Shown here: positions 1 through 8,389 of the stretch, piece by piece | How positions within the stretch are numbered: position 1 is the first letter of the stretch | Layout: the number at the start of each line of letters is the position of its first letter | Assembly: GCF_004025965.2 (NCBI RefSeq) | Contig: NZ_SAYU02000001.1 | Span: 62,001 to 126,000, forward strand | From: Phycicoccus flavus | Lineage (GTDB): Bacteria; Actinomycetota; Actinomycetes; Actinomycetales; Dermatophilaceae | DNA: 64,000 nt | Reading direction: 5' to 3' | Translations under genes and position numbers: made by a program | Notes under the pieces: generated by a model | The model's input: the letters and a program-made list of their open reading frames with translations, nothing else | The model's database searches: none | What the model was told of the DNA's origin: nothing

Positions 1-71
1 TGCTCGGCATCGACAAGGCCCGGCGGGTCCTCGGCTACGACCCGCAGCACTCCTGGCGCGACCACGTCTGA
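1..71 (+). CDS. NAD-dependent epimerase/dehydratase family protein, C-terminal end (partial)
   Basis: Only the last 22 codons are present, ending in TGA at 69-71; the gene begins upstream of the window. The tail (DKARRVLGYDPQHSWRD) matches the usual C-terminus of NAD-dependent sugar epimerase/dehydratase proteins, where a Lys/Ala-Arg helix is followed by LGY.P.HSW. It could belong to a uronate or galactose epimerase-like enzyme, but substrate cannot be judged from this fragment. A strong hairpin follows at once. Confidence 0.5.
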   Translation, partial: LGIDKARRVLGYDPQHSWRDHV

Positions 72-83
72 CGACCTCCCCGA

Positions 84-127
84 ACGTGTGTGAACACGCC
101 GCGGATCCGCGGCGTGTTCACACACGT
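84..127. terminator. Perfect 44-bp palindrome, bidirectional terminator
   Basis: A perfect 22+22 bp palindrome centred on GGATCC lies 12 bp after the epimerase stop and 18 bp before the 3' end of the kinase gene on the other strand. It can fold into a very stable hairpin on either strand and so probably ends both convergent transcripts. There is no U-tract, as is common for actinobacterial terminators. Confidence 0.75.
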
Positions 128-145
128 CCGGAGGTGGGGCCGGGG

Positions 146-1747
146 TCAGCCGGCGTCGACCGCGGCGCGCTGGACGGCGAGCCCGGCCTCGAAGCGCTCG
201 AGGTAGGCGGCGAACCCGTCGACGTCGTCCTGCTCGGGCTCCACGACCGTGCTCTCGGCGTCGGCGAACACCGTGTCCAGGTACTCGCCCAGCGACGTCT
301 CGTCCGCGTGGGCGAGGTAGCCGGCGAGCACCGCGATGCCCCAGGCCCCGCCCTCGCCGGCGGACTCGCCGACGGCGACCTTCGTCCGCAGCGCCCCCGC
401 CAGCAGCCGCTGCGCGACGCCCTCGGTGCGCAGCAGCCCGCCGTGCGCGACGACGACGTCGAGGGCGACGTCCTCGGCGTCGAGCACCCGCATCCCCAGG
501 GCCAGCGTGGCGAAGGCGCCGTAGAGCTCGGCGCGCACGAAGTTGGCCAGGGTGAGCCGGCTGTCCGGCGTGCGCAGGACGAGCGGCCGTCCCTCGTCGA
601 GACCGGTGACGGGCTCGCCGGACAGGTAGTTGTAGGCGAGCAGGCCGCCGGCGTCGGCGTCGGCCTCCAGCGCCTCGTGGAGCAGGACGCGGAAGACCTC
701 GTCGGCGTCGGCCTCGTGCCCGAGGGCGGAGGCGAACCGGCCGAAGACGCCGGCCCAGGTGTCGAGCTCGCTGGCGCCGTTGTTGCAGTGGACCATCGCC
801 ACCGGGTCGCCGGCGGGCGTGGTGACGATGTCGATCTCCTCGTGCACCGCGTCCAGCTCCTGCTCCAGGACGGCCATGAGGAAGATGCTCGTGCCGACGC
901 TGACGTTGCCGGTGCGTGGCGCGACGGCGTTCGTCGCGACCATGCCGGTGCCGGCGTCGCCCTCGGGCGGGCACACCGGCGCCCCGGCCCTTAGGGTGCC
1001 GGTGGGGTCGAGCAGCGCCGCGCCGTCGGCGGTCAGGCGCCCGGCCTCGCGGCCCGCGGGCAGGACGCGGGGGAGGAGCGAGGACAGGTCCGACCCCGAC
1101 CGCCGCTCGGCCACGAGGGCGTCGACGCGGGCCAGCCGGTCGGCGTCGTAGGTGCCGGTGGCGGGGTCGATAGGGAACATGCCGGAGGCGTCGCCGACGC
1201 CGAGGACGTGCTCGCCGGTGAGCGCGCGGTGCACGAGGCCGGCCAGCGTCGTGAGCCCGGCGACCTGCGGCAGGTGCGGCTCGTCGTCGAGCACCGCCTG
1301 GTAGAAGTGCGCCACCGACCAGCGGAGGGGCACGTTGAAGCCCAGCGCCTCGGTGAGCTCCGCGGCGGCGGTGCCCGTCGAGGTGTTGCGCCAGGTCCGG
1401 AAGGGCACGAGCAGCTCGCCGGTGTTGTCCAGGGCGAGGTAGCCGTGCATCATCGCCGAGACCCCGAGGCCGGCGAGCGAGGTCGGGGTGACGCCGTGCC
1501 GCTCCTCGCAGTCGGCGGCCATCGCCGCGTAGCACTCGCGCAGACCGGTCCACACGTCGTCCTCGGAGTAGGTCCAGGTGCGGTCCTCGTACCGGTTCTC
1601 CCAGTCGTGCCCGCCGCCGGCGAGCGGCCGGCCGGCGTCGTCGACGAGGACCGCCTTGATCCGGGTGGACCCCAGCTCGATGCCGAGCACGGCCCGGCCG
1701 TCGGCGATGACGTCCCGCGCGGGGGACCGGTCGTCGGTGGTCGACAT
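146..1747 (-). CDS. araB: FGGY-family carbohydrate kinase, probable L-ribulokinase
   Basis: A 533-residue sugar kinase of the FGGY family. The N-terminal phosphate-binding loop reads GIELGSTRIKAVLVDD, with Glu where most members have Asp; the C-terminal ATPase half has the AHGGLLRT glycine turn. Context with araD, araA and a LacI regulator indicates the cytosolic step L-ribulose to L-ribulose-5-phosphate, although the family also includes xylulokinases. I chose the ATG at 1747 because GAGGAG lies 8 bp upstream; an in-frame ATG at 1774 has no ribosome site. It is divergent from the regulator and has an operator close upstream. Confidence 0.8.
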   Translation of the reverse strand: MSTTDDRSPARDVIADGRAVLGIELGSTRIKAVLVDDAGRPLAGGGHDWENRYEDRTWTYSEDDVWTGLRECYAAMAADCEERHGVTPTSLAGLGVSAMMHGYLALDNTGELLVPFRTWRNTSTGTAAAELTEALGFNVPLRWSVAHFYQAVLDDEPHLPQVAGLTTLAGLVHRALTGEHVLGVGDASGMFPIDPATGTYDADRLARVDALVAERRSGSDLSSLLPRVLPAGREAGRLTADGAALLDPTGTLRAGAPVCPPEGDAGTGMVATNAVAPRTGNVSVGTSIFLMAVLEQELDAVHEEIDIVTTPAGDPVAMVHCNNGASELDTWAGVFGRFASALGHEADADEVFRVLLHEALEADADAGGLLAYNYLSGEPVTGLDEGRPLVLRTPDSRLTLANFVRAELYGAFATLALGMRVLDAEDVALDVVVAHGGLLRTEGVAQRLLAGALRTKVAVGESAGEGGAWGIAVLAGYLAHADETSLGEYLDTVFADAESTVVEPEQDDVDGFAAYLERFEAGLAVQRAAVDAG

Positions 1748-1790
1748 GGGCGTGCTCCTCGGGGGACGGGACATCGGTGGCCAACCATGA

Positions 1791-1804
1791 TGTTAGCGCT
1801 CACA
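1791..1804. promoter_or_regulatory. LacI-type operator, kinase side
   Basis: TGTTAGCGCTCACA is a near-palindrome with the central CG typical of LacI/GalR operators. It sits 44 bp upstream of the kinase start. A second copy in opposite orientation (1947-1960) lies 156 bp away centre to centre, a spacing that would allow looping by a tetrameric or paired repressor. The binding protein is presumably the adjacent LacI-family regulator; this is inference. Confidence 0.65.
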
Positions 1805-1912
1805 AAGGGGCGGCACCAGCCGCCGCCGCGCGGTCGGGGTGCTCGCGCGACCACTCGAGCCCGAAGCTCGGGCGCTGCGTCGAGGGGCAGGCGGCGAGGG
1901 GCCCGGGGGCGA

Positions 1913-1960
1913 TTGACACCGCCCGGGGCGGGCCCCTACCGTGTGATGTGAGCGTTAACA
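1913..1960 (+). promoter_or_regulatory. Promoter and LacI-type operator for the araR-like gene and downstream araDA
   Basis: TTGACA at 1913-1918 and TACCGT at 1937-1942, 18 bp apart, make a good sigma-70-type promoter reading right. The operator TGTGAGCGTTAACA (1947-1960) begins 5 bp after the -10 box, where a repressor would block initiation. Reverse-complemented it differs from the other operator at one base (TGTTAACGCTCACA against TGTTAGCGCTCACA). The layout implies autoregulation and control of both divergent units. Confidence 0.65.
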
Positions 1961-2066
1961 AGACGGCCCGGTCGGACGGGCCCCGGACGAGCGAGGGCGC
2001 CACGATGCACGGAGCGACCCGACCCGGGACGGGCGTCGTCGGGCTCGGCGTCCCGGGCGGAGGGTC

Positions 2067-3083
2067 GTGAGCCAGACCGTCCGGGCCCCGGTCATGGCCG
2101 ACGTCGCCCGGCTCGCCGGGGTGTCGCACCAGACCGTCTCGCGGGTCGTCAACGACGCGGCGCACATCAGTCCCGAGACCCGCGAGAAGGTGCTGGACGC
2201 CATCGAGCGTCTTGGCTACCGGCCGAACACCTCGGCACGGGCCCTGGTCCGCGGGAGGACCGGGATCATCGGGGTCATCGCCACGGCGTCGGTGGAGTTC
2301 GGTCCCGTGAGCATCCAGCGCACCGTCGAGCAGGCCGCGGCCGCGGCCGGGTTCTTCCCGACGTCGGTCAACCTCCCCGAGCTGTCGACCGCGGCGCTCG
2401 AGCAGGCCGTCGACCACCTGCGCACCCTCGGGGTCGAGGCGGTCGTCATGATCGCCGGCCACGACGAGGCGCTCGGCATCGTGCGGGCCCAGCGCACCGG
2501 TGTCCCGGTCGTCGTCGCCCAGGGCGACCTCGGCCGTGACTCGTCCGGCGTCGGCGTCGACCAGTGGGCCGCCGCCCGGGCGGTCACCGAGCACCTCGTG
2601 GGGCTCGGGCACCGCGAGATCGTCCACGTCAGCGGCCCGCTGGACTGGGCCGAGGCCCGCGCCCGGCTCGAGGGCTGGCGGCAGGCGATGTTCGACGCGG
2701 GGCTGCGGCCGGCGTCGCCGATCACGGGGGACTGGAGCTCCGAGAGCGGCTTCCGGGCCGGGCTGCAGATCTGCCAGCGGCCCGAGGTCACCGCGGTGTT
2801 CGCGGCCAACGACCAGATCGCGCTCGGGCTGCTGCGCGCGCTGTACGAGTGCGGGCGGACGGTCCCCGGCGACGTGAGCGTCGTCGGCGTCGACGACATC
2901 CCCGAGGCCGCCTACCTGATCCCGCCGTTGACGACGGTCCGGCAGGATTTCGCCGCGGTCGGCCGCCGCGCCATCGACCTCGTCCAGCGGCTCGTCGCCG
3001 GGGAGCCGGCCGAGCCGGTGCCGCTGCTCGTCCCCGAGCTCGTCGTGCGCTCCAGCACCGCCCCGCCGCCCCCGCTCCGCTGA
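2067..3083 (+). CDS. LacI-family transcriptional regulator of arabinose genes (AraR-like)
   Basis: 338 residues. The N-terminal LacI helix-turn-helix (residues 9-55) is intact, including DVARLAGVSHQTVSRVVN and the hinge region RPNTSARALVRGRT; the rest is a periplasmic-binding-protein-like sugar sensor ending in the usual TTVRQDF segment. The GTG start has GGAGGG 5 bp upstream. It lies 44 bp before araD and probably starts the araR-araD-araA transcript. Two matching operators flank the promoter region, so it likely represses its own unit and the divergent kinase until arabinose or a derivative binds. Confidence 0.85.
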   Translation: MSQTVRAPVMADVARLAGVSHQTVSRVVNDAAHISPETREKVLDAIERLGYRPNTSARALVRGRTGIIGVIATASVEFGPVSIQRTVEQAAAAAGFFPTSVNLPELSTAALEQAVDHLRTLGVEAVVMIAGHDEALGIVRAQRTGVPVVVAQGDLGRDSSGVGVDQWAAARAVTEHLVGLGHREIVHVSGPLDWAEARARLEGWRQAMFDAGLRPASPITGDWSSESGFRAGLQICQRPEVTAVFAANDQIALGLLRALYECGRTVPGDVSVVGVDDIPEAAYLIPPLTTVRQDFAAVGRRAIDLVQRLVAGEPAEPVPLLVPELVVRSSTAPPPPLR

Positions 3084-3127
3084 CCCGTCCCCGCCCCGTC
3101 CGACCCACTCCGAGAGGTTCCCCCCGC

Positions 3128-3805
3128 ATGACCGCCGTCTCCGACGTCCAGGCCACGATCGCCGAGCTGCGACGCACCGTGAGCGACCTGCACCGCGAGC
3201 TCACCCGGTACGGGCTCGTCGTGTGGACCGCCGGCAACGTCTCGGCCCGGGTGCCGGACCACGACCTCCTGGTCATCAAGCCCTCCGGCGTCTCCTACGA
3301 CGACCTCACCCCGGAGTCGATGGTCGTCTGCGACCTCGACGGCGAGGTCGTCGAGGGCGAGCACGCCCCCTCCTCGGACACCGCCGCCGCGGCCTACGTC
3401 TACCGGCACATGCCGGAGGTCGGCGGCGTCGTCCACACCCACTCGACGTACGCCTGCGCCTGGGCGGCGCGGGCCGAGCCGATCCCGTGCGTGCTGACGA
3501 TGATGGCCGACGAGTTCGGCGGCGACATCCCCGTCGGTCCCTTCGCGCTCATCGGCGACGACTCCATCGGCCGCGGCATCGTCGAGACCCTGAAGGACTC
3601 GAACAGCCGCGCGGTGCTCATGGCCGGCCACGGGCCGTTCACCATCGGCACGGACGCCCGCGAGGCGGTCAAGGCCGCCGTGATGCTCGAGGACGTGGCC
3701 CGATCGGTGCACGTCTCCCGCCAGCTCGGCGAGCCGAAGCCCATCGACCCGGCCGACGTCGCCTCCCTCTTCGACCGCTACCAGAACGTCTACGGCCAGC
3801 GCTGA
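3128..3805 (+). CDS. araD: L-ribulose-5-phosphate 4-epimerase
   Basis: 225 residues, class II aldolase/adducin fold. It converts L-ribulose 5-phosphate to D-xylulose 5-phosphate, feeding the pentose phosphate pathway. Visible family marks are the substrate loop TAGNVSAR, phosphate-binding KPSGVSYDDL, the zinc-binding HTHSTYACAWA motif and a third histidine in AGHGPFTIG. Length is normal for AraD. It sits between the LacI regulator and araA with short gaps, so the three are probably one operon. Confidence 0.9.
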   Translation: MTAVSDVQATIAELRRTVSDLHRELTRYGLVVWTAGNVSARVPDHDLLVIKPSGVSYDDLTPESMVVCDLDGEVVEGEHAPSSDTAAAAYVYRHMPEVGGVVHTHSTYACAWAARAEPIPCVLTMMADEFGGDIPVGPFALIGDDSIGRGIVETLKDSNSRAVLMAGHGPFTIGTDAREAVKAAVMLEDVARSVHVSRQLGEPKPIDPADVASLFDRYQNVYGQR

Positions 3806-3856
3806 GCGCGCCGGCCGCACCCCGCCCCGACCACGTCCCGAACTGGAGATCCGCAC

Positions 3857-5377
3857 ATGTCCGCGCCGCTTCCCATCCGCCCCCTCACCGTGTGGTTCCT
3901 CACGGGGAGCCAGGACCTGTACGGCGAGGAGACCCTGGTCCAGGTCGCCGACCAGTCGCGCGCCGTCGCCGAGCAGCTCGAGGCCGAGGGCGACCTGTCG
4001 GTGACGGTGGTGTGGAAGCCGGTGCTCAAGGACGCCGCGTCGATCCACGCCGCGATCCTCGAGGCCAACGCCGACCCGGACTGCGCGGGCGTCATCACGT
4101 GGATGCACACCTTCAGCCCGGCGAAGATGTGGCTCGCCGGCATGGACGCGCTGCGCAAGCCGATGCTGCACCTGCACACCCAGGCCGGCGCGCAGCTGCC
4201 GTGGAGCACCATCGACATGGACTTCATGAACCTCAACCAGGCCGCCCACGGCGACCGCGAGTTCGGGTACGTCGGGGCGCGGCTCGGGGTCGCGCGCACG
4301 GTCGTGTCGGGCCACGTGTCGAACCCGGTCGTGCGGGAGCGGGTCGCGGTCTGGTCGCGGGCGGCCCGGGGGGCCCACGAGCTGCGGACGATGCGGCTGG
4401 CCCGGTTCGGCGACACCATGCGCAACGTCGCCGTCACCGAGGGCGACAAGGTCGAGGCCCAGCTGCGGTTCGGCGTCGAGGTGCAGGCCTACGGCGTCAC
4501 CGAGCTGGCCGACCTCGTCGACTCCGCGCCGCCGGCTGCGGTGGACGCGCTCGTGGAGGAGTACGCCGACACCTACGACGTCGCCCCGGAGCTGCGGGCG
4601 GGTGGGGAGCGGCACGAGTCGCTGCGCTACGGCGCGGCGGTGGAGTGGGGCCTGCGCTCCTTCCTCGAGGGCGGCGGTTTTACGGCGTTCACCAGCAACT
4701 TCGAGGACCTCGGCGGCCTGCGACAGCTGCCGGGCTTGGCCGTGCAGCGCCTCATGGCCGACGGCTACGGCTTCGGCGGCGAGGGCGACTGGAAGACCTC
4801 GACGGTCCTGCGCACGACGAAGGCGATGGCGGCCGGCCGCCCGGGCGGCACCTCGTTCATGGAGGACTACACCTACGACCTGGCGACGCCGGGCCGGGAG
4901 AGGATCCTCGGCGCGCACATGCTCGAGGTCTGCCCGACCATCGCCGCGGGCCGGCCCACCCTGGAGATCCACCCGCTGGCGATCGGGGACCGCGAGGACC
5001 CCGTGCGGCTGCGGTTCACCGCGGCACCCGCGCCGGACGCCGTCGTCGTGGGCATGAACGACCTGGGCGACCGGTTCCGGCTCGTGCTCAACGAGATCGA
5101 CGTCGTCGAGCCGTCCGAGCCGCTGCCGAGGCTCCCCGTCGCCTGCGCCGTGTGGGAGCCGAAGCCGGACTTCGCCACCTCGACCGAGTCCTGGATCCTC
5201 GCCGGCGGACCGCACCACACCGTCCTGTCGACCGCGGTCGGCACGCCCGAGTTCCGCGAGCTGGCCGAGATGCTGCGTACCGAGCTCGTCGTCATCGACG
5301 GCTCGAGCACCGTCCCCGCCCTGCGCGACTCGCTCCGCTGGTCCGCGGCCTACCACCGGTTGGCCGCCGGGCTCTGA
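3857..5377 (+). CDS. araA: L-arabinose isomerase
   Basis: 506 residues, full length for AraA. It interconverts L-arabinose and L-ribulose in the cytosol and needs a divalent metal. The N-terminus has the hallmark [15 protein letters not shown]; metal ligands are visible as the glutamates in GGEGDWK and SFMEDYTYD and the histidines in GAHMLEVCP and GGPHHTVL. The ATG is preceded by GGAG. It is the last gene of the probable araR-D-A unit; no arabinose transporter is encoded beside it. Confidence 0.95.
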   Translation: MSAPLPIRPLTVWFLTGSQDLYGEETLVQVADQSRAVAEQLEAEGDLSVTVVWKPVLKDAASIHAAILEANADPDCAGVITWMHTFSPAKMWLAGMDALRKPMLHLHTQAGAQLPWSTIDMDFMNLNQAAHGDREFGYVGARLGVARTVVSGHVSNPVVRERVAVWSRAARGAHELRTMRLARFGDTMRNVAVTEGDKVEAQLRFGVEVQAYGVTELADLVDSAPPAAVDALVEEYADTYDVAPELRAGGERHESLRYGAAVEWGLRSFLEGGGFTAFTSNFEDLGGLRQLPGLAVQRLMADGYGFGGEGDWKTSTVLRTTKAMAAGRPGGTSFMEDYTYDLATPGRERILGAHMLEVCPTIAAGRPTLEIHPLAIGDREDPVRLRFTAAPAPDAVVVGMNDLGDRFRLVLNEIDVVEPSEPLPRLPVACAVWEPKPDFATSTESWILAGGPHHTVLSTAVGTPEFRELAEMLRTELVVIDGSSTVPALRDSLRWSAAYHRLAAGL

Positions 5378-5447
5378 CGCCGGCCCTCACGTCCGCCCTG
5401 GGCGGAACGGGGGTCCCGTGGCCGGTGGCCGGGGCTACCGTCGGCGG

Positions 5448-5786
5448 ATGAGCGCCGTCGTCCCGCTGCACCGCCGTTCCGGACCCTCCCGCCCCACCGC
5501 CGGGCCGGCCGCGCCCGAGCCGCTGTGGCGCGAGGCCGTCGGGACCGAGCTGCGCGAGGAGCGCGCCGACCGGGGGGAGCGGCTCGTCGACGTCGCGGCC
5601 CGGGCCGGGGTGTCCGTGCAGTACCTCTCCGAGGTCGAGCGCGGGCTCAAGGAGCCCTCGTCGGAGGTGCTGGCTGCGGTCGCCGGCGCGCTGGACCTCA
5701 CCGTCGCCGAGCTGGCCGGGCGGGCCTCGAGCCGGCTCGCGCGGGCCGTCGCGGCGCCCGGTGGGGCCGTCCGTCTCGCCGCCTGA
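5448..5786 (+). CDS. XRE-family regulator, ClgR/PopR-like
   Basis: 112 residues with one helix-turn-helix of the Cro/C1 type: a start segment LWREAVGTELREERADRGERL, recognition region DVAARAGVSVQYLSEVERG and the LKEPSSEVLAAVAGAL tail, which is the signature of ClgR and PopR, activators of clp protease genes in actinobacteria. It converges on the clpP pair with 19 bp between stops, which supports a role in controlling them. I chose the ATG at 5448; TACCGT lies about 7 bp upstream, so the message may be leaderless. An upstream in-frame GTG at 5418 is less likely. Confidence 0.75.
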   Translation: MSAVVPLHRRSGPSRPTAGPAAPEPLWREAVGTELREERADRGERLVDVAARAGVSVQYLSEVERGLKEPSSEVLAAVAGALDLTVAELAGRASSRLARAVAAPGGAVRLAA

Positions 5787-5805
5787 GCCGGGGCGGCGCG
5801 GTCCG

Positions 5806-6402
5806 TCAGTCGACCGGTCGCGAGCGGACGACCGCGTCGACGACGCCGTAGTCCACCGCGGCCTCGGCGGTGAGGACGAGGTCGCGCTCGGTGTCGGCGC
5901 GCACCCGCTCGGGGGTGCGGCCGGTGTGCCGGGCCAGCAGCTCCTCCTGCACGAGCCGGACCCGCTCGACCTCGTCGGCCTCGAGGATGAGGTCGGGGAT
6001 GGTGCCCCGCCCCTCGGCGGCCGGGGCGTGGACGACGACCCGGGCGTGCGGGAGGATCTGCCGCGAGCCGGCCGCCCCGCCGGCGAGCAGCAGTGCCGCG
6101 CTGGCGACCGCCTGGCCCACGCACGTCGTCTCGACCGGCGCCCGTACGTACTGCATCGCGTCGTAGATGGCGAGCGTCGCGGAGAGGTGGCCGCCCGGTG
6201 AGTTGACGTACAGCGAGATCGGGCTGTCCGGGCGGTCGGTCTCCAGGTGCAGCAGCTGGGCGATGACGGCGTTGGCGACCCCGTCGTCGATGGGCGTGCC
6301 GACGTAGACGACCCGGTCCGAGAGCAGCCGGCTGTAGATGTCGACGGTGCGCTCGCCCTGCGCGCTGCGGGTGGTGACGTACGGGATCGGGTATCCGCTC
6401 AT
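5806..6402 (-). CDS. clpP: ATP-dependent Clp protease proteolytic subunit with displaced catalytic serine
   Basis: 198 residues, a ClpP of the Streptomyces ClpP3/P4 type (IPYVTTRSAQGERTVDIYSRLL near the N-terminus is the familiar start). It should form half of a barrel with the upstream ClpP. The histidine (LPHARVVVHAP, H125) and the Asp-containing TERD segment are present. The nucleophile region reads GQAVASAALLLAG: aligned with the canonical GQAASMGAFLLAG, the serine position is Ala100 and the serine falls one residue later. It may be inactive or shifted. Start ATG overlaps the preceding clpP stop (ATGA), so the two are translationally coupled. Confidence 0.88.
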   Translation of the reverse strand: MSGYPIPYVTTRSAQGERTVDIYSRLLSDRVVYVGTPIDDGVANAVIAQLLHLETDRPDSPISLYVNSPGGHLSATLAIYDAMQYVRAPVETTCVGQAVASAALLLAGGAAGSRQILPHARVVVHAPAAEGRGTIPDLILEADEVERVRLVQEELLARHTGRTPERVRADTERDLVLTAEAAVDYGVVDAVVRSRPVD

Positions 6403-7016
6403 CGCGCACCCCCGAGGCCGACGACGCGGCGGCCGTCGGGCAGGACGTCCTCCAGGCCGTCGACCACCGCGTCGACGAAGCCGTACTCCAGTGCCTCCTG
6501 CGCGCTGAACCACCGGTCCCGGCGCGAGTCGCGCTCGATGGTCTCGATGCTCTGGCCGGTGTCCTCGGCGACGAGCCGGAGCACGGTGTCGCGGGTCGCC
6601 CGCAGGTCCTCGGCCTGGATGGCGATGTCCATGGCCGTGCCGCCGATGCCGGCCGACCCCTGGTGCAGCAGCACCTTCGAGTGCGCCATCGCGTACCGCT
6701 TGCCCTGGGTGCCCGAGGACAGGAGGAACTGACCGGCGCTGTAGGCCATGCCGAGGTTGACGGTGCGCACGTCGTTGGGCACGGCGCGCATGCAGTCGCG
6801 GATGGCGAGCATGCCGGGGACCGAGCCGCCGGGGGAGTTGACGAGGAGATGGATGTCGGCCTTCGGGTCCTCGAGCGCGAGCAGGAGGAGGCCGTTGCAG
6901 AGGCGGTTGCTGTTCCAGTCCTCCAGCGGCTCGCCGAGCAGCAGCACGCGGCGGGCGAAGAGGCGGCGGCCCAGCTCGCTGTCGAGGGTGGTCCGGGGGT
7001 GTCGGTCGTCGTCCAT
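6399..7016 (-). CDS. clpP: ATP-dependent Clp protease proteolytic subunit, first gene of clpP pair
   Basis: 205 residues, serine peptidase of the ClpP family that works with ClpC/ClpX ATPases. The triad looks complete: Ser93 in GMAYSAGQFLLSSG, His118 in KVLLHQGSAGIGG, and Asp in the ERDSRRD segment. The VNSPGGSVPGMLAI oxyanion segment is intact. It starts the two-gene operon and ends in a 4-bp overlap with the second clpP. The pair, plus the neighbouring ClgR/PopR-like gene, looks like the accessory clpP3P4-type locus of actinomycetes and not the main clpP1P2-clpX locus, because clpX is absent. Confidence 0.9.
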   Translation of the reverse strand: MDDDRHPRTTLDSELGRRLFARRVLLLGEPLEDWNSNRLCNGLLLLALEDPKADIHLLVNSPGGSVPGMLAIRDCMRAVPNDVRTVNLGMAYSAGQFLLSSGTQGKRYAMAHSKVLLHQGSAGIGGTAMDIAIQAEDLRATRDTVLRLVAEDTGQSIETIERDSRRDRWFSAQEALEYGFVDAVVDGLEDVLPDGRRVVGLGGAR

Positions 7017-7186
7017 GGGGCCAGCGTGCGACGACGCGGCGGGGGCCGGCCGGTGGTGCTGCCGCGGGCGGATCCGCCGACGGCGGAGGCGTGGCCCGGG
7101 TGCCGTCCCCGACCCGTCGGTGTGCATGGAGCCGGTCGGGACGGGGTAACGGGTCCGGCAGACGGGACGAGAGGAGGCCGGCCGGC

Positions 7187-7804
7187 GTGGACATCGAGGT
7201 GGCGGAGGTCGTCGCGGACCAGCACGCGCGCATCCGGGACCTGTTCCACGAGGCAGCGCACGCCCCGGTCGAGCACCGGGAGGCCGCCTGCTCTCGTCTC
7301 GTCCGCTACCTGGCCGTCCACGAGGCCGCCGAGCACGAGGCGCTGCACCCCGACCGGGGTGCGCTGCTGCCGGACCCCGGCGACGACGGCGTCCGCGAGC
7401 TCGGCCACCGCGCCGAGCGGCTCGAGGACCTCGGCCCGCGCTGCGAGTCCTGGTCGGTGCAGCTGGGGCTGCTCGCGGCCGCGGTCGACCACCACGTCGT
7501 GCGCGGCGAGGCCGACGAGGTCCCGCGGTTCGTCGCGCTGGCGGCGGAGGCGGACCTCGACCGTGCGGTCCGCACCCTCCGCCGCGCCGACGACCTCGTC
7601 GCCGACGTCGGGCCGGCCGCGGACGTGCCGGCGTCCGGCTCGTTCGCGGGCCAGCTGCGGGCGGCCCGCCGGGCGGTCGCCCACGCCCCCACCGACGGGC
7701 CATCCGCTCCGCACCCGCGCGGACACACGAACGGCGCGGCGACCGGTCGTCCCGGTCGCCGCGCCGTCGGTCCGGTCGTCAGCCGGCGTCGCGCAGGGCC
7801 TTGA
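7187..7804 (+). CDS. Hemerythrin-like (HHE) domain protein
   Basis: 205 residues. The first 110 or so form a hemerythrin-type four-helix bundle: VVADQHARIRDLFHEA, then YLAVHEAAEHEALHP, then DHHVVRGEADEVPRF supply the expected metal-binding histidines and acidic residues. Such proteins bind a di-iron centre and sense oxygen, NO or redox state; the exact role is unknown. The GTG start has GAGGAGG 9 bp upstream. The last 40 residues are low complexity and the reading frame runs through a strong hairpin (7731-7767) into the 3' end of the opposite gene, overlapping it by 26 bp. The native C-terminus may therefore have been extended. Confidence 0.7.
   Translation: MDIEVAEVVADQHARIRDLFHEAAHAPVEHREAACSRLVRYLAVHEAAEHEALHPDRGALLPDPGDDGVRELGHRAERLEDLGPRCESWSVQLGLLAAAVDHHVVRGEADEVPRFVALAAEADLDRAVRTLRRADDLVADVGPAADVPASGSFAGQLRAARRAVAHAPTDGPSAPHPRGHTNGAATGRPGRRAVGPVVSRRRAGP
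7731..7767. terminator. Intrinsic terminator inside the end of the hemerythrin-like frame
   Basis: Perfect 16-bp arms (ACGGCGCGGCGACCGG and its complement) with a 5-base loop. It lies 12 bp downstream of the DUF2383 stop codon on the minus strand and therefore fits as that gene's terminator. On the plus strand it falls inside coding sequence. Confidence 0.7.
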
Positions 7805-8225
7805 CCTCGTCGCGCGCGGCGACGACGGCCTGGTGCTGGCGGCTGACCAGCGTGCGGAACCCCTCGCTGAGGTCGTCGTGGTCGAGCGCCTTCTCGTACT
7901 CCTTGACCGTGTGGTCCTCGCCGGAGACGGCCGCGCCGAGCACGCCCGAGGCGTCGTCACCGGTCAGCGCGTCCTTGAGGGACAGCCAGCCGCGGTGGAC
8001 CGCCGCACCGGCGGACCCGCTCTCGTTCACCTCGTCGCCGTAGTCGTGCCCCATCTCGACGATCTCGCGGGCGAAGGTCTCGCGCTGCTTCGACAGCCGC
8101 TCCATCGTGCCCGCCCACTCCGGGTGCTCGTTGCCCCGGAGCTTGTCCGCGGCCTCGGCGAAACCCTTCTCGCCGTCCCGCAGGGTCTCCACGAGGTCCT
8201 TGGCCACCTTCTCGTCGGTCGACAT
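7779..8225 (-). CDS. PA2169-type four-helix-bundle protein (DUF2383)
   Basis: 148 residues, mostly helical and charged, with the family pattern KVAKDLVETLRDGEKGF at the start and HRGWLSLKDAL plus a C-terminal LVSRQHQAVVAARDEVKAL helix. DUF2383 proteins are ferritin-like bundles of unknown function, often stress-induced. A SigB-type promoter is visible upstream (8265-8289). The 3' end overlaps the convergent hemerythrin-like gene, so two putative metal-binding stress proteins share this spot. Confidence 0.75.
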   Translation of the reverse strand: MSTDEKVAKDLVETLRDGEKGFAEAADKLRGNEHPEWAGTMERLSKQRETFAREIVEMGHDYGDEVNESGSAGAAVHRGWLSLKDALTGDDASGVLGAAVSGEDHTVKEYEKALDHDDLSEGFRTLVSRQHQAVVAARDEVKALRDAG

Positions 8226-8264
8226 GCTCCAGCTCCGTTCTCTCGTCGTACAGGTCCTGTCTGT

Positions 8265-8289
8265 CTACCCCACCCACCGGACCTGAAAC
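8265..8289 (-). promoter_or_regulatory. SigB/SigF-type stress promoter for the DUF2383 gene
   Basis: On the minus strand GTTT is followed after 15 bp by GGGTAG, close to the actinobacterial general-stress consensus GTTT-N14-16-GGGTAT. The -10 box is 40 bp upstream of the ATG. This suggests induction by general stress; it is a motif match only. Confidence 0.55.
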
Positions 8290-8389
8290 AAACCTTCGAC
8301 AGATTCGTCGACGCGGTGGTGAAGGTCGGGGGCTTGCGAGCGGCCGGACCGGCGCCGGGGCCGCGGCGCGGGACGGGCCGGACCGGCGG

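Noticed and set aside
2912-5356. Long minus-strand frame across lacI-araD-araA
   Set aside because: Antisense shadow of well-recognised arabinose genes; no motif and no ribosome site.
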